Source: Streptomyces narbonensis (GTDB lineage Bacteria; Actinomycetota; Actinomycetes; Streptomycetales; Streptomycetaceae). Taken from it: a stretch of 64,000 nt of DNA. Below the pieces are notes generated by a model. That model did not search any database. It worked only from the letters and a program-made list of their open reading frames with translations, and was not told the origin of the DNA. This document shows positions 1-7,893 of this stretch, piece by piece. Positions within the stretch are counted from its first letter, which is position 1. Each line of letters opens with the position of its first letter. The DNA lies in assembly GCF_014649015.1 (NCBI RefSeq), contig NZ_BMSF01000005.1:124001-188000 (forward strand), given 5' to 3'. A program made the translations under genes and the position numbers.

Positions 1-783
1 CTCGAAGCGTTCCGCTCGCTTCCCCAGCAGCGGCAGAACCGTCACGGCGAGGCCGAGATCGCGATGTCCGCCGGCCATGTCGGCGAGGTCGCACTGCCGG
101 GCGCCTTCGTGGACTACGAGCTCAAGCCGCGCGAGTACGAACTCTCCGTCGCCCAGACCGTCCTCAAGGTCCACACCCGGGTCGCCGACCTCTACAACGG
201 CCCGATGAACCAGACGGAGCAGCAGCTCAAGCTCACCATCGAGGCCCTGCGCGAGCGCCAGGAGCACGAGCTCATCAACCACCCGGAGTTCGGCCTCCTC
301 CACAACGCCGACTTCAAGCAGCGGATCCAGCCCCACTCGGGCCCGCCCACCCCGGACGACCTCGACGAGCTGCTCACCCGCCGTCGCGGCACCAAGCTCT
401 TCCTCGCGCACCCCCGGACGATCGCGGCGATCGGCCGCGAGTGGAACCGGGCCGGGCTCTACCCGGACACGGTCCTCCTCGACGGGCACCAGGTCCCGTC
501 CTGGCGAGGGGTCCCGATCCTGCCCTGCAACAAGATCCCCATCAGCAAGGAGAACACCAGCTCGATCCTGGCCATGCGCCTGGGCGAGGACAACCAGGGT
601 GTCATCGGCCTCCGCCAGACCGGCCTGCCGGAGGAGTACGAGCCGGGCCTGTCCGTGCGGTTCATGGGCATCAGCGAGCAGGCGATCATGTCGTACCTGG
701 TCACCACGTACTACTCCGCCGCGATCCTCGTGCCCAACGCGCTCGGCATCCTGGAGAACGTGCAGATCGCCCGCTGGCGCTGA
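1..783 (+). CDS. Family 2 (2B-like) encapsulin shell protein, 5' end missing
   Basis: The reading frame is open from base 1, so the start lies outside the window; the last 260 residues are present. It contains a long stretch typical of actinobacterial family 2 encapsulins (HK97-fold shell proteins): [12 protein letters not shown], then NQTEQQL, then [11 protein letters not shown], and a C-terminal E-loop/A-domain part ending in [16 protein letters not shown]. Encapsulins assemble into protein nanocompartments that load a specific cargo enzyme. The gene sits about 100 bp upstream of 2-methylisoborneol synthase in the same direction, the known arrangement for family 2B shells with a terpene-cyclase cargo. 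Whether a cyclic-nucleotide-binding domain is present cannot be judged, because that part is cut off. The shell family assignment is strong; the 2B subtype is inferred from context. Confidence 0.85.
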   Translation, partial: LEAFRSLPQQRQNRHGEAEIAMSAGHVGEVALPGAFVDYELKPREYELSVAQTVLKVHTRVADLYNGPMNQTEQQLKLTIEALRERQEHELINHPEFGLLHNADFKQRIQPHSGPPTPDDLDELLTRRRGTKLFLAHPRTIAAIGREWNRAGLYPDTVLLDGHQVPSWRGVPILPCNKIPISKENTSSILAMRLGEDNQGVIGLRQTGLPEEYEPGLSVRFMGISEQAIMSYLVTTYYSAAILVPNALGILENVQIARWR

Positions 784-884
784 CCCGCACCCGTCCGGCC
801 GACATCACGGCCCGGCCCCCTCCGGGCCGGGCGACCACGCCCGGGATCCGGGACGAACCACCCCACCCCCTCAAGGAGTCACGG

Positions 885-2186
885 ATGCCCGAGCCCGGGC
901 TTTCCCCTCTGCAGTCGAGCCTGCCCACCGCAGCGGCCCACTTCGGGTCCCACGTCCTCGGTCTGGCCGGTTCCGTCGGCGTCGAGGCCGCCGACGCCGC
1001 GCCGTCCACCCTCCCCGTTCCCGCGGAGGTCGCGGAGCCGGGCCCCGCACCGGTGCCGGAGCCGGTTCCCGACCTCGGCCGGGTCCTCCGCGGGCCCAGC
1101 GGCCTCGGCACGACGGCTGTGAGCCTGTTCCGGCCCGTGGCGCCGCCGGACGTGGAACCGCCGGTCGTGGAACCGCCGGTCGCGGGGGCCCCCGCGGCGC
1201 CGGCCGACGCCCTGCACATCCCGGGTCTCTACTACCACCCGGTGGTCGAGCCCGATCCGGTGCGGGTGGAGGAGCTCAGCCGCCGGATCAAGGACTGGGC
1301 GATGGACGAGGTGCAGCTGTACCCCGAGGAGTGGGAGGGCCAGTTCGACGGCTTCTCCGTCGGGAAGTACATGGTCGCCTGCCACCCGGACGCCCCGAGC
1401 ATCGAGCACCTGATGGTCGCCGCGCGGCTGATGGTCGCCGAGAACGCGGTCGACGACTGCTACTGCGAGGACCACGGGGGCTCGCCCGTCGGGCTCGGCG
1501 GGCGCCTCCTCCTCGCGCACACCGCCCTCGACCCCCTTCACACGACGGCGGAGTACCAGCCGCGGTGGGCGGAGTCGCTCCACGAGGACGCCCCGCGGCG
1601 CTCGTACCGCTCCGCGATGGAGTACTTCGTCCGGCAGGCCACGCCCTCCCAGGCCGACCGGTTCCGCCACGACATGGCCCGCCTCCACCTCGGTTACCTC
1701 GCGGAGGGCGCCTGGGCCGAGACCGACCACACCCCCGAGGTGTGGGAGTACCTGGTGATGCGGCAGTTCAACAACTTCCGGCCGTGTCCCACCATCACCG
1801 ACACCGTCGGTGGCTACGAACTCCCGGCGGACCTGCACGCCCAGCCCGCCATGCAGCGGGTGCTCGCGCTCGCCGGGAACGCCTGCACCATCGTCAACGA
1901 CCTGTACTCGTACACCAAGGAACTCGCCAGCCCCGGCCGGCACCTGAACCTGCCCGTGGTGCTCGCCGACCGGGAGAACCTCTCGGACCAGGACGGCTAC
2001 CTGAAGGCGGTCGAGGTCCACAACGACCTCATGCGCGACTTCGAGTCCGAGGCCGCCGCCCTGGCCGCCGCCTGTCCCGTCCCCAGCGTGCTGCGCTTCC
2101 TGCGGGGAGTCGCCGTATGGGTCGACGGCAACCACTACTGGCACCAGACCAACACCTTCCGCTACAGCCTGCCCGATTTCTGGTAA
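885..2186 (+). CDS. tpc: 2-methylisoborneol synthase (class I terpene cyclase)
   Basis: 433 residues from an ATG at 885 preceded by AAGGAG at 873-878. It cyclises 2-methylgeranyl diphosphate to 2-methylisoborneol, the earthy-musty volatile. Metal-binding motifs are intact: DDCYCED at residues 190-196, and the N338-D339-x-x-S342-x-x-x-E346 triad (NDLYSYTKE). The first ~110 residues are rich in Pro, Ala, Val and Glu, with a duplicated EPPV stretch, and are presumably disordered. Such N-terminal extensions are the expected cargo-loading segment for the neighbouring encapsulin. The downstream methyltransferase starts 3 bases after the stop, so the two genes are surely cotranscribed. Length and motifs agree with Streptomyces 2-MIB synthases. 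Confidence 0.95.
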   Translation: MPEPGLSPLQSSLPTAAAHFGSHVLGLAGSVGVEAADAAPSTLPVPAEVAEPGPAPVPEPVPDLGRVLRGPSGLGTTAVSLFRPVAPPDVEPPVVEPPVAGAPAAPADALHIPGLYYHPVVEPDPVRVEELSRRIKDWAMDEVQLYPEEWEGQFDGFSVGKYMVACHPDAPSIEHLMVAARLMVAENAVDDCYCEDHGGSPVGLGGRLLLAHTALDPLHTTAEYQPRWAESLHEDAPRRSYRSAMEYFVRQATPSQADRFRHDMARLHLGYLAEGAWAETDHTPEVWEYLVMRQFNNFRPCPTITDTVGGYELPADLHAQPAMQRVLALAGNACTIVNDLYSYTKELASPGRHLNLPVVLADRENLSDQDGYLKAVEVHNDLMRDFESEAAALAAACPVPSVLRFLRGVAVWVDGNHYWHQTNTFRYSLPDFW

Positions 2187-2189
2187 GAA

Positions 2190-3086
2190 ATGGAAACCCT
2201 TGTGACCAGCACCGAGCTCACCTCCGCCAACGCCACTTCCGCGTTCGTTCCGGCTCCGGCGTCGCCCTACCAGAGCGACATCGCCCGTTACTGGAACCAG
2301 GAGGCCAGGCCCGTGAACCTGCGCCTCGGCGACGTCGACGGGCTCTACCACCACCACTACGGCATCGGCGACGTCGACCACGCCGCCCTCGGCGACACCG
2401 AGGACAGCGAGTACGAGAAGAAGCTGATCGCCGAGCTGCACCGCCTCGAGTCCGCGCAGGCCGAGGTCCTCCTCGACCACCTCGGCGCCATCACGCGCGA
2501 CGACACGCTCGTCGACGCCGGCTGCGGGCGTGGCGGTTCGAGCGTCATGGCCCACCAGCGCTTCGGCTGCAAGGTCGAGGGCGTCACCCTCTCCTCCACG
2601 CAGGCCGAGTTCGGCAACCGGCGTGCGAAGGAGCTCGGCATCGACGACCACGTCCGTGCCCAGGTCTGCAACATGCTCGACACGCCGTTCGAGAAGGGCA
2701 GCATCGCCGCCTCGTGGAACAACGAGTCGAGCATGTACGTCGACCTGGACGACCTCTTCGCCGAGCACTCCCGCTTCCTCAAGGTCGGCGGCCGCTACGT
2801 GACCATCACGGGCTGCTGGAACCCGCGATACGGCCAGCCCTCGAAGTGGGTCTCGCAGATCAACGCGCACTTCGAGTGCAACATCCACTCCCGCCGTGAG
2901 TACCTCCGCGCCATGGCCGACAACCGGCTCGTCCCGCAGGCGGTCGTCGACCTGACGCCCGCGACCCTGCCCTACTGGGAGCTGCGGGCCACCTCCTCGC
3001 TGGTCACCGGGATCGAGGAGGCGTTCATCGAGTCGTACAAGGACGGCTCCTTCCAGTACGTGCTGATCGCGGCCGACCGCGTCTGA
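2190..3086 (+). CDS. gppmt: Geranyl diphosphate 2-C-methyltransferase
   Basis: 298 residues. This SAM-dependent methyltransferase makes 2-methyl-GPP, the unusual C11 substrate of the terpene cyclase just upstream (3-base gap). SAM motif I is VDAGCGRGG at residues 108-116. The N-terminal segment with DIARYWNQEARPVNLRLG and the HHHYGIGDVD stretch is characteristic of GPP methyltransferases and related cyclopropane-synthase-like enzymes. A strong hairpin follows the stop, closing the operon. Known biochemistry of the pair: methylation, then cyclisation to 2-MIB. Confidence 0.95.
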   Translation: METLVTSTELTSANATSAFVPAPASPYQSDIARYWNQEARPVNLRLGDVDGLYHHHYGIGDVDHAALGDTEDSEYEKKLIAELHRLESAQAEVLLDHLGAITRDDTLVDAGCGRGGSSVMAHQRFGCKVEGVTLSSTQAEFGNRRAKELGIDDHVRAQVCNMLDTPFEKGSIAASWNNESSMYVDLDDLFAEHSRFLKVGGRYVTITGCWNPRYGQPSKWVSQINAHFECNIHSRREYLRAMADNRLVPQAVVDLTPATLPYWELRATSSLVTGIEEAFIESYKDGSFQYVLIAADRV

Positions 3087-3100
3087 CCCCGACTCAACCG

Positions 3101-3138
3101 GAAGGGCCGGGTCCGTCGTCCGACGGGCCCGGCCCTTC
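3101..3138 (+). terminator. Terminator of the 2-MIB operon
   Basis: An 11-bp perfect inverted repeat (GAAGGGCCGGG at 3101-3111, CCCGGCCCTTC at 3128-3138) encloses a second inner stem CCGTCG/CGACGG. It lies 15 bases after the methyltransferase stop. No U-run follows, as is usual in Streptomyces. Confidence 0.8.
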
Positions 3139-3180
3139 GCCCTCCCGGGGTGCCGGGCTTCCAAGGCTCCCAAGGATGCG

Positions 3181-3199
3181 TTAGGTTAGGCTTGCCTAA
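3181..3199 (+). promoter_or_regulatory. Iron box (DtxR/DmdR-type operator)
   Basis: TTAGGTTAGGCTTGCCTAA is a 19-bp interrupted palindrome that matches the known DtxR/IdeR/DmdR1 iron-box pattern (TTAGGTTAGGCTNNCCTAA) almost perfectly. It lies 45 bases upstream of the DUF2470 start at 3244, so the gene is expected to be repressed when Fe(II) is plentiful. Confidence 0.85.
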
Positions 3200-3243
3200 G
3201 TAACGGCTTGGGTATCTCCTCACCACGCCCTTGGAGAGCTCGG

Positions 3244-3948
3244 ATGCGCCCCTTCAGTACCCCCGTCGCCCAGCCCACCCCCGCGGAACGCGTGCGCTCC
3301 ATCCTGGCCTCCGCGCACTCGATGACGGTCGTGGCCGACGGACGCCGTCAGGAGGTCCACCTCCTGGACGGGACGGGACCGATGGGTCACCTCCACCTCC
3401 ACGACCCGTCCGAGGGCGTCCACGACGGCAGCGACGCACGCATCCCCGTACTCCTGGAGCTCACGGACATCGCCCCCACCGCCGTACGCGACCGCGTGCG
3501 GGCCCGCGTCACCCTCACCGGGCTGCTGGGCGCGGAGTACACGCACGACGCCGCCGAGAGCACCTGCCTGGAGTTCGGCCAGGCACTCCTCGAAGACGCC
3601 GAGGGGCGGACGTACGTCACCCTGGACGCCCTTCACGCGGCGGACGTCGACCCCATCGCCTCCCGCGAGTCGGCCATGCTCACCCACCTCGTCGACAGCC
3701 ACGCCGAACTCGTCCCACTGCTCCTGCGCCTCGTCCGGCCGCGCCCCGAGCGGGGCGTGCTCCGCGTGCTGCCCGTCGCCCTGGACCGCTACGGGATCAC
3801 CCTGCGCCTGGAGTACCGCACGGGACATCAGGACGTCCGCCTGCCGTTCCCCACCGCCGTCACGCACATCGACGAGGCCGGCTCCCGGATCCACGCCCTC
3901 TTCGCCGCGGCGCGACGCGCCTCCCACCCCAACAGCCTGCTGACCTGA
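3244..3948 (+). CDS. DUF2470-domain protein, iron-regulated
   Basis: 234 residues from ATG 3244, preceded by GGAG at 3232-3235. An upstream in-frame TTG at 3208 would sit almost on the iron box, so ATG 3244 is preferred. The N-terminal part (PTPAERVRSILASAHSMTVVADG) is followed by a C-terminal segment with SHAELVPLLLRLV and HPNSLL, typical of the DUF2470 domain. That domain forms the C-terminal half of HugZ-type haem-degrading flavin-reductase-fold proteins. With the iron box, a role in haem or iron handling under iron limitation is likely but unproven. It is monocistronic: the 2-MIB terminator lies upstream and a convergent gene downstream. Confidence 0.8.
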   Translation: MRPFSTPVAQPTPAERVRSILASAHSMTVVADGRRQEVHLLDGTGPMGHLHLHDPSEGVHDGSDARIPVLLELTDIAPTAVRDRVRARVTLTGLLGAEYTHDAAESTCLEFGQALLEDAEGRTYVTLDALHAADVDPIASRESAMLTHLVDSHAELVPLLLRLVRPRPERGVLRVLPVALDRYGITLRLEYRTGHQDVRLPFPTAVTHIDEAGSRIHALFAAARRASHPNSLLT

Positions 3949-4059
3949 CCTGACCTGGCCGGTTCCGTGGACCGCGGGTGGTGAGGTCCTGCCCGAGCTC
4001 CGACGTCCCGTCGTGGACCGTCGGGCGGCGGGAGCGCGCTCGCGGGGAGCGGGCGCCCG

Positions 4060-4073
4060 CCGCCCTCGGGCGG
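4060..4073. terminator. Possible bidirectional terminator between convergent genes
   Basis: CCGCCC-TC-GGGCGG forms a short G+C-rich hairpin just beyond the stop of the secreted glycoside hydrolase (minus strand) and downstream of the DUF2470 gene. Its 2-base loop is too tight unless the inner pairs open, so it is only a weak candidate. Confidence 0.35.
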
Positions 4074-4078
4074 GGCGG

Positions 4079-5506
4079 CTACTGCACCGCCGGGACCGAG
4101 TCCTCGAAGGCCGTGCCCGACGAGCGGTACGCGGCGATCTTGGCCGCCACCTGGGCCGGGGTCAGCACCTGGTCCTTGACGTGCAGGACGTAGTCGACCT
4201 TCTGGTCGTAGGCGCGCGGGGTCGTCGAGGTCTGCCCGGCCAGGTCGATCAGCCACTGGTTGAAGTTGATGGACATGGGCCGCTCGGGCAGGTAGCGGGC
4301 GTCGTGGCGGCCGAACTCCTGGCCGTCGACGTAGTAGACGATGGAGTTGTCGTCGATCGTCAGGACGAGGTCGTGCCAGCCGGCGTAGCTCGCCCGGACC
4401 TCCGAGTGCTGGTTGACGGCCTCCCAGGGGTCGGGCCGGTACGTCTCCCACGACGTCGTGTAGAGGATGTTGGCGGGCTCGCCCCAGCCGCCGTTGGGGA
4501 GGTACTCGAAGTCGTACTCGGCGTAGTCGTCGGCCATCGGGGCCTTGAGGTCGTTGATGGTGAAGAAGGTCTGGACGACCCGGTCGCCGTCCGGGCCGGA
4601 GTTCGGCGCGTCGGAGAAGTGGACTCGCGCCGCGTAGGTGCCGTTCCTGAACTTCGAGGCGCGGGTGAGGATCTCGGTGTGCCTGGTCGACTCACCCGTG
4701 CCGGCGGTCGAACTCCGGAGGTTCATGAGGGAGTTCGTGCCCTCCTTGGCGAAGGTGACGTTCTCGGGGGCCCAGGTGGCGCCGGGCACACCGGGGCCGC
4801 CGGAGTTGGAGCGCACGCTCCAGCCGTGGGCGGCGATCGCCGGGTCGGTGTGGCCGGTGTAGTCGAAGTCGTCGAAGAGCGTGGCCCCGGTGGGCGGGGG
4901 AGTGGTCGGGTCGGTCGGTGTCGGGGTGGGTTCGTTGCCCGCGGGCGCCGTCCCCCAGACCTGGACTCCGCCGACGGTCGCGGTGACCTTCGACCAGTTG
5001 GCGTACGTGGTCTGGGCGGGTCCGAAGGAGTAGTCGTCGTTCTGGTTCAAGGGCTGCCAGTTGGAGCGGTGGAAGCGCAGCTGCATGTCGCCGGTGTCCG
5101 CGCCGGGGGCGAGCGAGCCGGCGCCGGCGGTGAAGCCGACCTCCAGATAGCGGTCGGCGGTCGCGGTCGGGCCGGCCAGGGTCCCGAAGGTGCCGGTGAG
5201 GTTCGCGCAGCCCTTGACGGCCCAGGAGCAGGCGTAGGTGTACGAGGCGCCCGCCTCGGCCTTGAAGTAGTAGCGCACCTTGACCTGGCTGAGCGGCACG
5301 CTCGCCGTACCGGTGTTGACGACCTTGAGCCAGGGCTCGACCTGGTCGCCGCCGGTGGCGCTCTGCCGGTACTGGACGGTGACGGCCTCACCGGCCGCCG
5401 CGGCGGGAAGCGCGGTCAGGGCGGTGGCGCCGAGCCCGGTCACCGCGGCGACGGCGAGCGCGGCACGCATCCGCAGGCCGCTCCTGCTCCTCGTGGGGGT
5501 ACTCAT
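4079..5506 (-). CDS. Secreted CBM3 - GH16-like glycoside hydrolase
   Basis: 475 residues from ATG 5506, behind a GAGGAGAGGA ribosome site. A Sec signal peptide (RMRAALAVAAVTGLGATALTA, cut near ALPAAAAG) is followed by a family 3 carbohydrate-binding module (about residues 40-190; YRQSATGG, EPWLKVVNTG, VKVRYYF). Then comes a Pro/Thr linker (TPTPTDPTTPPPT) and a GH16-type jelly-roll domain whose EYDFEY matches the E-x-D-x-x-E catalytic motif. It probably cuts an extracellular beta-glucan. It is the last gene of the sugar-uptake operon, 17 bases after the GH20 gene, so it may supply oligosaccharides for the importer. Substrate unknown. Confidence 0.8.
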   Translation of the reverse strand: MSTPTRSRSGLRMRAALAVAAVTGLGATALTALPAAAAGEAVTVQYRQSATGGDQVEPWLKVVNTGTASVPLSQVKVRYYFKAEAGASYTYACSWAVKGCANLTGTFGTLAGPTATADRYLEVGFTAGAGSLAPGADTGDMQLRFHRSNWQPLNQNDDYSFGPAQTTYANWSKVTATVGGVQVWGTAPAGNEPTPTPTDPTTPPPTGATLFDDFDYTGHTDPAIAAHGWSVRSNSGGPGVPGATWAPENVTFAKEGTNSLMNLRSSTAGTGESTRHTEILTRASKFRNGTYAARVHFSDAPNSGPDGDRVVQTFFTINDLKAPMADDYAEYDFEYLPNGGWGEPANILYTTSWETYRPDPWEAVNQHSEVRASYAGWHDLVLTIDDNSIVYYVDGQEFGRHDARYLPERPMSINFNQWLIDLAGQTSTTPRAYDQKVDYVLHVKDQVLTPAQVAAKIAAYRSSGTAFEDSVPAVQ

Positions 5507-5523
5507 GGTGGTGGTTCCTCTCC

Positions 5524-7014
5524 TCAGGTGGGGACGGACATGGGTGAGAGACGGCGCGGCACCCCGAGGGCGTCGAGCCGGGTCCTGTGGTGGCGGAGGC
5601 GCTCCTGGAAGCCGGGCCAGTCGTGGCGGCCGGTCCAGACGACCTCGGCGAGGGCGCAGAGCCGGGGGAAGGTGAGGTACTCGGCGTGCGCCGCGGTCGG
5701 CACGTACTCGGTCCACAGCTGGACCTGGGAACCGAGCACCCGCGCCGATTCCTCGGGGCTCCACTCCGCCGGCGCCGGGTCGTTGCCGTGGACCGTGCGG
5801 AGGTCGACGACCTCGCCGGCCTGGCCGGGCGGTTCGGCGGGGCTCGCGGACTGCGGGTAGTCGAGGTAGGTCGTCCGGTGGGGCGCCATGACGACGCGGT
5901 GTCCCCGCCGGACGGCGACGCGGCCGTGGTCGGAGTCGCGCCAGGGCATGACGGTGAAGTACGGCGGGAGGTCGGCGCCGTCCTCGGTCCAGCTGAGCGG
6001 CTGCCGGCCCGCTTCGAGGAGGTGTGCGCCCATCCGCTCCATGAACCAGCCGTGCAGGGCGTCGGGACCCGGGAGCCCCTCGTCGGCGACCCGCCGGAGC
6101 GCGGACGCCGAGGTGTGCCACTCGCTGGTGGGGCACTCCTCGCCGCCGATGTGCACGTACGAGGAGGGGAAGACGTCCATCACCTCGTCCAGGACGGTGC
6201 GGCAGAAGTCGAGGGCCTCGTCGTGGACGCCGAGGATCGTGTCGCAGACGCCCCACCGGTCCCAGACCTCATACGTTCGGCCCGGGTGGTTGCCGAGCTC
6301 GGGATAGGCCGCGAGGGCGGCGCGGACATGGCCGGGCATCTCGATCTCGGGCACGACGGTGACGCCGCGCTCCGCCGCGTACGCGACGAGCCCGGTGAGC
6401 TCGGCCCGGGTGTACGCGCCGCCGTGCGGCACCCCGCCGACCTCGGTGAGCCGGGGGAGCGCGGCGACCGGCATGCGCCAGCCCTGGTCGTCGGTGAGAT
6501 GGAGGTGCAGGACGTTGAGTTTGTGGAGGGCGAGCAGGTCGACGTACCGGCGGAGATAGGAGACGGGACGGAAGCGGCGGGCGACGTCGAGCATCGAACC
6601 GCGCCAGGGGAAGCGGGGGGTGTCGGTGATCTGCACGCAGGGGACGGACCACTCGACGCCGGGCGCCGGGTCGTCGCCGAGGGCGTCGACGGGCAGGAGT
6701 TGGCGCAGCGTCTGGACTCCGGAGAGGAGTCCGCGGGGGTGGGCGGCCCGCAGCAGGATCGCTTCGGCGCCGACGGTGAGGCCGTACCCCTCCTCGCCGA
6801 GGCCGGTGAGGGCGCTGTCGACGGCGAGGACGACCGAGCCGTCCGGGCGGGTGGGCAGCGGCAGGCCGGTGGCCGGTCCGAGCAGGGTGCGCAGCAGCCG
6901 GGCAGCCGGGTCGGCGCCGGGCGAGACCTTCAGCGCGGTCCTCGCGTCGAAGGTGAACCGGCCGGGCAGGGGCGAGAGGTGGGTGGGGTCGGGGACGAGT
7001 CGGGGCAGGGGCAT
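5524..7014 (-). CDS. GH20 beta-N-acetylhexosaminidase, cytoplasmic
   Basis: 496 residues without a signal peptide, so it should act on imported oligosaccharides. It contains the GH20 N-terminal domain and a TIM barrel with RGSMLDVARRF, LHLHLTDDQGWR, VVPEIEMPGH and the catalytic loop HIGGEECP. The canonical pair is Asp-Glu (GGDE); here residues 292-293 are Glu-Glu, so the residue that orients the substrate acetamido group is Glu instead of Asp. The gene follows the permease genes after about 10 bases and precedes the secreted GH16 gene. The expected role is removal of terminal GlcNAc or GalNAc from oligosaccharides delivered by the ABC system. Confidence 0.88.
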   Translation of the reverse strand: MPLPRLVPDPTHLSPLPGRFTFDARTALKVSPGADPAARLLRTLLGPATGLPLPTRPDGSVVLAVDSALTGLGEEGYGLTVGAEAILLRAAHPRGLLSGVQTLRQLLPVDALGDDPAPGVEWSVPCVQITDTPRFPWRGSMLDVARRFRPVSYLRRYVDLLALHKLNVLHLHLTDDQGWRMPVAALPRLTEVGGVPHGGAYTRAELTGLVAYAAERGVTVVPEIEMPGHVRAALAAYPELGNHPGRTYEVWDRWGVCDTILGVHDEALDFCRTVLDEVMDVFPSSYVHIGGEECPTSEWHTSASALRRVADEGLPGPDALHGWFMERMGAHLLEAGRQPLSWTEDGADLPPYFTVMPWRDSDHGRVAVRRGHRVVMAPHRTTYLDYPQSASPAEPPGQAGEVVDLRTVHGNDPAPAEWSPEESARVLGSQVQLWTEYVPTAAHAEYLTFPRLCALAEVVWTGRHDWPGFQERLRHHRTRLDALGVPRRLSPMSVPT

Positions 7015-7023
7015 CGAGGTGCG

Positions 7024-7893
7024 TTATCCCTTCACGGCTCCGCCGGTCATTCCGGCGGAGACCCGGCCCTGGAGGACCAGGAAGAGGACGAGTACGGGCA
7101 GGGCGAAGAGGGTGGAGGCGGCCATGGTGGCGCCCCAGTCAGTGCCGAAGACGTTGGAGAAGGAGGAGAGCCAGACGGGCAGCGTGCGGTCGTCCTGGTT
7201 CTTGATCACGAGCATGTTGGCGAAGGCGAACTCGTTCCAGGCGGTGATGAATCCGAAGAGCGAGGTCGCGAGCAGCCCGGGGGCGAGCAGGGGCAGCGTC
7301 ACCCGGCGGAAGGCGACGGCCCGTGTGCAGCCGTCGACCTGGGCTGCCTCCTCCAGCTCGGCCGGGACGGCGGCCAGGAAGGAGCGCAGGGTCACGATGG
7401 TGAACGGCAGGGTGATCATGAAGTAGATCAGACTCAGCGTCGCCAGCCGGTCGAGCAGGTCGGCGTCCCGGGCGATGACGTACATCGGGATCAACAGCGC
7501 CTCCCAGGGCGCGACTTGCGCCAGGAAGACCATCAGGACGAAGCCGCGCCGGCCGCGCCAGCGCATCCGGGCGACGGCGAAGGCGGCGGCGAGCGCCACC
7601 ACCAGGGCGAGCAGGACGCATCCGGCGGTCACGAGCAGGCTGTTGCGCCAGAAGATCCAGAAGCCGTCCGCCGCCACGGCCTTCCCGAAGTGCTCCAGTG
7701 TCACGGAGACGGGAAGGAACCCCGGGGTCTCGGACTGGATGTCGCGGGTCGGGCGGAAGGCGGTGAGGACCATCCAGTACACCGGGAAGACGGCCAGGAC
7801 GAAGACGACCGCCGCCGCCGTGTTGAGGGGGAGCCGGCGCAGGGAGCGGGAGCGGGAGCGGAGACGGGTACGGGTACGGGAGGGCGGTGTCAC
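7024..7893 (-). CDS. Carbohydrate ABC transporter permease (MalG/DasC type)
   Basis: 289 residues from GTG 7893, overlapping the stop of the preceding permease (GTGA). It has six predicted membrane segments and the cytoplasmic EAA loop ELEEAAQVDGCTRAVAFRRVTLP, which docks with the ATPase. A basic N-terminus (RTRTRLRSRSRSLRR) precedes the first helix. It is the second membrane subunit of a binding-protein-dependent sugar importer. No ATPase gene is in the cluster; Streptomyces sugar importers usually borrow the multipurpose ATPase MsiK, which is inferred here. Confidence 0.9.
   Translation of the reverse strand: MTPPSRTRTRLRSRSRSLRRLPLNTAAAVVFVLAVFPVYWMVLTAFRPTRDIQSETPGFLPVSVTLEHFGKAVAADGFWIFWRNSLLVTAGCVLLALVVALAAAFAVARMRWRGRRGFVLMVFLAQVAPWEALLIPMYVIARDADLLDRLATLSLIYFMITLPFTIVTLRSFLAAVPAELEEAAQVDGCTRAVAFRRVTLPLLAPGLLATSLFGFITAWNEFAFANMLVIKNQDDRTLPVWLSSFSNVFGTDWGATMAASTLFALPVLVLFLVLQGRVSAGMTGGAVKG

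Noticed and set aside
879..3173. A 764-codon open frame on the minus strand opposite the 2-MIB genes.
   Set aside because: It is antisense to two well-recognised enzymes, has the Arg/Gly/Val-rich composition of a G+C-driven shadow frame, and shows no domain.
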